A stretch of DNA of 64,000 nucleotides from Bacteroides acidifaciens (GTDB lineage Bacteria > Bacteroidota > Bacteroidia > Bacteroidales > Bacteroidaceae), in contig NZ_CAEUHO010000001.1 of the NCBI RefSeq assembly GCF_903181435.1, positions 1,674,001-1,738,000 of the forward strand. Direction: 5' to 3'. The notes beneath the pieces were generated by a model that had not been told where the DNA came from, ran no database searches, and saw nothing but the letters and a program-made list of their open reading frames with translations. A program made the translations under genes and the position numbers. Of this stretch, positions 61,140 through 64,000 are shown piece by piece (within the stretch, counting starts at the first letter, position 1; each line of letters opens with the position of its first letter).

Positions 61140-62594
61140 ATGATGATACTTATCACTATTATATGTTACTTTGCGATATTATTATTAATAGCCCGTATCA
61201 CCGGACGCAAAGGCGGTTCAAATGCTGCGTTCTTCAAGGGAGAGAATAAATCGCCCTGGTATGTAGTCTCTTTCGGCATGATAGGCGCCTCTATATCCGG
61301 GGTTACTTTCGTTTCTGTTCCGGGCATGATACGCGGAATGGATATGACCTATATGCAAACGGTATTCGGATTCTTCTTCGGATATATGGTAGTGGCACAT
61401 ATACTTCTTCCTTTGTATTATAAACTCAACCTGACAAGCATATACGGCTATCTCGGCACACGCATCGGAGTACGCGCCTATCGCACAGGCTCCTTTTTCT
61501 TTCTGTTGTCGCGCATGCTGGGAACGGCTGCAAAGCTCTATCTGGTCTGCCTGATTCTTCACACCTATGTATTTCAAGAGATGCATGTCCCTTTCTGGAC
61601 GATTGCTGTCGGTTCAGTGGCATTGGTATGGATATACACACATAAAAGCGGAATAAAAACGATTGTATGGACAGATACCTTGCAGACTTTCTGCCTGATT
61701 GCAGCGCTGGTTTTCATCATTTACTTCACTATTCAAAAATTGGATTTGAATTTCAGCGGTATTGTCCAAACCATCCGCAACAGCGAATATAACCGAATCT
61801 TCGTCCTCGACGACTGGATATCCCGACAGAATTTCTTCAAACAATTCTTTAGCGGTATCTTCATTGTGATTGTAATGACGGGGCTCGACCAGGACATGAT
61901 GCAAAAGAACCTTTCCTGCCGCAACCTGCGCGAAGCGCAAAAGAATATGTATTGCTACGGATTCTCATTCATTCCGTTAAACTTTCTTTTCCTGTGTTTG
62001 GGAATCCTGTTGATAGCACTAGCCGGACAAATGCAACTGGAACTGCCTGCCATGAATGATGACATCCTGCCGATGTTCGCGACACAAGGTTATTTGGGGC
62101 AATCCGTCCTGGTACTCTTTACAATCGGAATCATCGCAGCCGCTTTCAGCAACTCGGACTCTGCCCTAACTGCCATGACGACCAGCGTTTGTGTCGACCT
62201 GCTGGATACGGAAAAGGATACCGAAGAAGTGGCACGCCGCAAAAGAAATAAAGTGCATTTATCACTTTCAGTCCTCCTGGCTTTCTTCATTTGCCTGGTA
62301 GAAATTTTAAATAACAAGAGTGTAATTGATGCTATCTACATCATCGCTTCCTATACATATGGGCCGCTACTTGGTATGTTCGCTTTCGGGCTGTTTACCC
62401 GAAGACAGACTAACGACCGGCTTGTACCTTTTATAGCCATCGCCTCTCCACTACTCTGCTTTGCCTTGGACTGGTGGATAGCCAAAGAAACCGGATATAA
62501 ATTCGGTTATGAATTGCTAATGTTAAATGGAACGCTTACCTTTGCAGGATTAATTTTGATGTCTGGAAAAAAGAAAACGCCGAAAGTGCCATGA
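61140..62594 (+). CDS. Sodium:solute symporter (SSF family)
   Basis: This 484-residue inner-membrane protein starts MMILITIICYFAILLLIAR. About 13 hydrophobic segments and the motifs SFGMIGASISGVTFVSVPGM (sodium-site helix region), TSIYGYLGTRIGVRAYRTGS, GLDQDMMQKNLSCRNLREAQKN (in pieces) and AAFSNSDSALTAMTTSVCVDL (in pieces) match the solute:sodium symporter family, whose members carry sugars, amino acids, sialic acid or vitamins. Substrate is unknown. EngB follows after 50 bp. Confidence 0.92.
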   Translation: MMILITIICYFAILLLIARITGRKGGSNAAFFKGENKSPWYVVSFGMIGASISGVTFVSVPGMIRGMDMTYMQTVFGFFFGYMVVAHILLPLYYKLNLTSIYGYLGTRIGVRAYRTGSFFFLLSRMLGTAAKLYLVCLILHTYVFQEMHVPFWTIAVGSVALVWIYTHKSGIKTIVWTDTLQTFCLIAALVFIIYFTIQKLDLNFSGIVQTIRNSEYNRIFVLDDWISRQNFFKQFFSGIFIVIVMTGLDQDMMQKNLSCRNLREAQKNMYCYGFSFIPLNFLFLCLGILLIALAGQMQLELPAMNDDILPMFATQGYLGQSVLVLFTIGIIAAAFSNSDSALTAMTTSVCVDLLDTEKDTEEVARRKRNKVHLSLSVLLAFFICLVEILNNKSVIDAIYIIASYTYGPLLGMFAFGLFTRRQTNDRLVPFIAIASPLLCFALDWWIAKETGYKFGYELLMLNGTLTFAGLILMSGKKKTPKVP

Positions 62595-62644
62595 AAACAA
62601 GTGCCCAGCGTTTATAATATAATGAAGAAATAAATGACAAGAAA

Positions 62645-63241
62645 ATGGAAATAACAAGTGCAGAATTTGTGATTAGTAATACGGACGTGAAAAAATGTCC
62701 GGCAGGTATTTTCCCGGAATATGCCTTTATAGGCCGTTCCAATGTGGGAAAGTCCAGCCTTATCAATATGCTGACCAACCGTAAAGGACTGGCCATGACT
62801 TCCGCCACTCCAGGAAAAACAATGCTTATCAACCACTTTCTGATTAATAAGAACTGGTATCTTGTCGATCTTCCGGGATATGGCTATGCCCGACGCGGAC
62901 AGAAGGGAAAAGACCAGATACGTACCATAATCGAAGATTATATTTTGGAGCGGGAACAGATGACAAATCTCTTTGTCTTGATAGACAGCCGTTTGGAGCC
63001 CCAGAAGATAGACTTGGAGTTTATGGAATGGTTGGGTGAGAACGGCATTCCTTTCGCCATCATCTTCACCAAGGCCGACAAGCTCAAAGGTGGACGCCTG
63101 AAGATGAACATCAACTCATATCTGCGTGAGTTAGGCAAACAATGGGAAGAGCTTCCCCCTTACTTTATATCTTCTTCGGAAGACCGTACCGGACGTACAG
63201 AAATACTTGACTACATAGAAAACATAAACAAGAATCTCTAA
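62645..63241 (+). CDS. engB: Ribosome biogenesis GTPase EngB/YsxC
   Basis: This 198-residue GTPase assists assembly of the large ribosomal subunit. G1 [12 protein letters not shown]3 DLPGYGYAR, and G4 TKADKLKGG are intact, and the [14 protein letters not shown] switch region is typical of the family. Length is normal. It ends 4 bp before the DUF4923 gene, so the two are probably co-transcribed with the symporter. Confidence 0.97.
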   Translation: MEITSAEFVISNTDVKKCPAGIFPEYAFIGRSNVGKSSLINMLTNRKGLAMTSATPGKTMLINHFLINKNWYLVDLPGYGYARRGQKGKDQIRTIIEDYILEREQMTNLFVLIDSRLEPQKIDLEFMEWLGENGIPFAIIFTKADKLKGGRLKMNINSYLRELGKQWEELPPYFISSSEDRTGRTEILDYIENINKNL

Positions 63242-63245
63242 TTTA

Positions 63246-63857
63246 ATGGAAAAGGGAATGAAAAAGAATTTTTTATCACTTGCCTTTATGGCAGCATTTA
63301 TGCTCATGGCTACTGACAGCCAGGCACAATCATGGTCGGACTTATTTAATAAGGACAACATCTCAAAAGTAGTGAACGCCATTACCGGAAGTACCCAGTC
63401 TATCGACATGACAGGAACATGGAATTATCAAGGTTCGGCCGTCGAGTTCGAATCGGACAACCTGCTGATGAAAGCAGGCGGAGCTGCCGCAGCCACCATG
63501 GCGGAAAGTAAGCTGAACGAACAGTTGAGCAAAATAGGCATCAGAGACGGACAGATGAGTTTCACCTTTAATGCCGACAGCACTTTCACCAGCACGGTTG
63601 GGAAAAAAAAACTGAGCGGCACGTACTCTTACAATGCTTCGACCAAACAAGTAGACTTGAAATACCTGAAGTTGCTGAACCTGCACGCAAAAGTAAATTG
63701 TACTTCCAATTCGCTGGAATTACTGTTCAACTCGGACAAATTGTTGAAACTTATGTCTTTCATCGGTAGTAAGAGCAACAATACGGCACTGAAAACAGTG
63801 AGTTCACTGGCTGATAATTATGACGGAATGATGCTGGGATTCCAGCTTACCAAATAG
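63246..63857 (+). CDS. DUF4923 family secreted protein
   Basis: This 203-residue protein has a signal peptide ending TDSQAQS and then the DUF4923 pattern seen in Bacteroidales: SWSDLFNKDNISKVVNAITG (in part), MTGTWNYQGSAVEFESDNLL, FTFNADSTFTSTVGKKKLSGTYSYN (in pieces), ending YDGMMLGFQLTK. It looks like a lipocalin-like beta-barrel, function unknown. Start may be ATG 63246 or the ATG four codons later (MKKNFLSLAF), which gives a more typical signal peptide and is preceded by an A/G-rich stretch. Confidence 0.85.
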   Translation: MEKGMKKNFLSLAFMAAFMLMATDSQAQSWSDLFNKDNISKVVNAITGSTQSIDMTGTWNYQGSAVEFESDNLLMKAGGAAAATMAESKLNEQLSKIGIRDGQMSFTFNADSTFTSTVGKKKLSGTYSYNASTKQVDLKYLKLLNLHAKVNCTSNSLELLFNSDKLLKLMSFIGSKSNNTALKTVSSLADNYDGMMLGFQLTK

Positions 63858-63919
63858 CAAAAGTGAACCGTTTAATACTATTTCGCACTCCATAGAGTAT
63901 ATTTTAGGGGAAAAAGCAT

Positions 63920-63927
63920 TACCTTTG
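63920..63927 (+). promoter_or_regulatory. -7 box of the gene at the right edge
   Basis: TACCTTTG matches TAnnTTTG, 28 bp before the ATG at 63956. No TTTG was found at the -33 distance. Confidence 0.55.
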
Positions 63928-63955
63928 GCACTCGTAATCAAAAAGAGAAGGAAAA

Positions 63956-64000
63956 ATGAAAAAGATACTTTTTTTAATGACCTTATTAGTTATGGGTGTA
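63956..64000 (+). CDS. Start of a secreted protein, truncated by window edge
   Basis: ATG at 63956 opens MKKILFLMTLLVMGV, a basic start and hydrophobic core like a signal peptide, and the frame stays open to the edge. The -7 box 28 bp upstream supports it. Nothing can be said about function. Confidence 0.65.
   Translation, partial: MKKILFLMTLLVMGV

Overview
The window looks like a chromosome segment of a human-gut Bacteroides (ovatus/xylanisolvens/thetaiotaomicron type). The evidence is a SusC/SusD pair, many secreted carbohydrate-active enzymes with Bacteroidetes signal peptides, promoters of the TTTG-N19-21-TAnnTTTG type, and Bacteroides-only small families (DUF4248, smalltalk, HU-like, DUF4923). 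Species is an inference. I see no rRNA, insertion sequence, CRISPR array or complete prophage.

1-33.2 kb is a large pectin-type polysaccharide utilization locus. A sensor histidine kinase runs off the left edge (minus strand, decayed ATP-binding boxes). A secreted choloylglycine-hydrolase-family amidase follows on the plus strand, then a plus-strand enzyme set: GH95, GH105, a DUF4038/GH140-like protein, and a GH78 fused to a BNR propeller. After an SDR oxidoreductase comes a long minus-strand series read from a good promoter at 33.57-33.60 kb: beta-helix lipoprotein, SusC, SusD, PL1 lyase, DUF3826, GH43-like lipoprotein, a 1106-residue multidomain protein, a second GH78, GH28, and an STN-esterase. 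Together these should bind and import pectic oligosaccharides, cut galacturonan, remove unsaturated uronates, rhamnose and other side sugars, and deacetylate.

33.7-41.7 kb is a second sugar cluster with no SusC/D: a periplasmic isomerase-like protein, GH92 alpha-mannosidase, cytoplasmic GH130 phosphorylase, an MFS importer and a DUF4838 protein. It fits beta-mannosyl-GlcNAc or host N-glycan-core use.

42-48.2 kb encodes an AddAB-type helicase-nuclease pair. 48.2-51.6 kb holds a lone response regulator and a minus-strand four-gene operon with IbrB-like ParB and IbrA-like PAPS-reductase-fold proteins, a GNAT-like protein and a coiled-coil protein. 51.7-55.8 kb holds a phage-like replication/lysis gene set: DnaD-like protein, DnaB, DUF4248, HU-like protein, smalltalk, amidase.

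56-64 kb is housekeeping: fabH, tRNA-Asp, aminotransferase, AlgH/YqgE, GNAT, recR, a sodium:solute symporter, engB, DUF4923 and the start of another gene.

The points most worth following up are the IbrA/IbrB operon, two intergenic arrays of degenerate 22-bp units, a third 22-bp-spaced operator-like set at 34.7 kb, the three-arm alternative hairpin at 13.05 kb, and three unusual domain fusions in the pectin locus.
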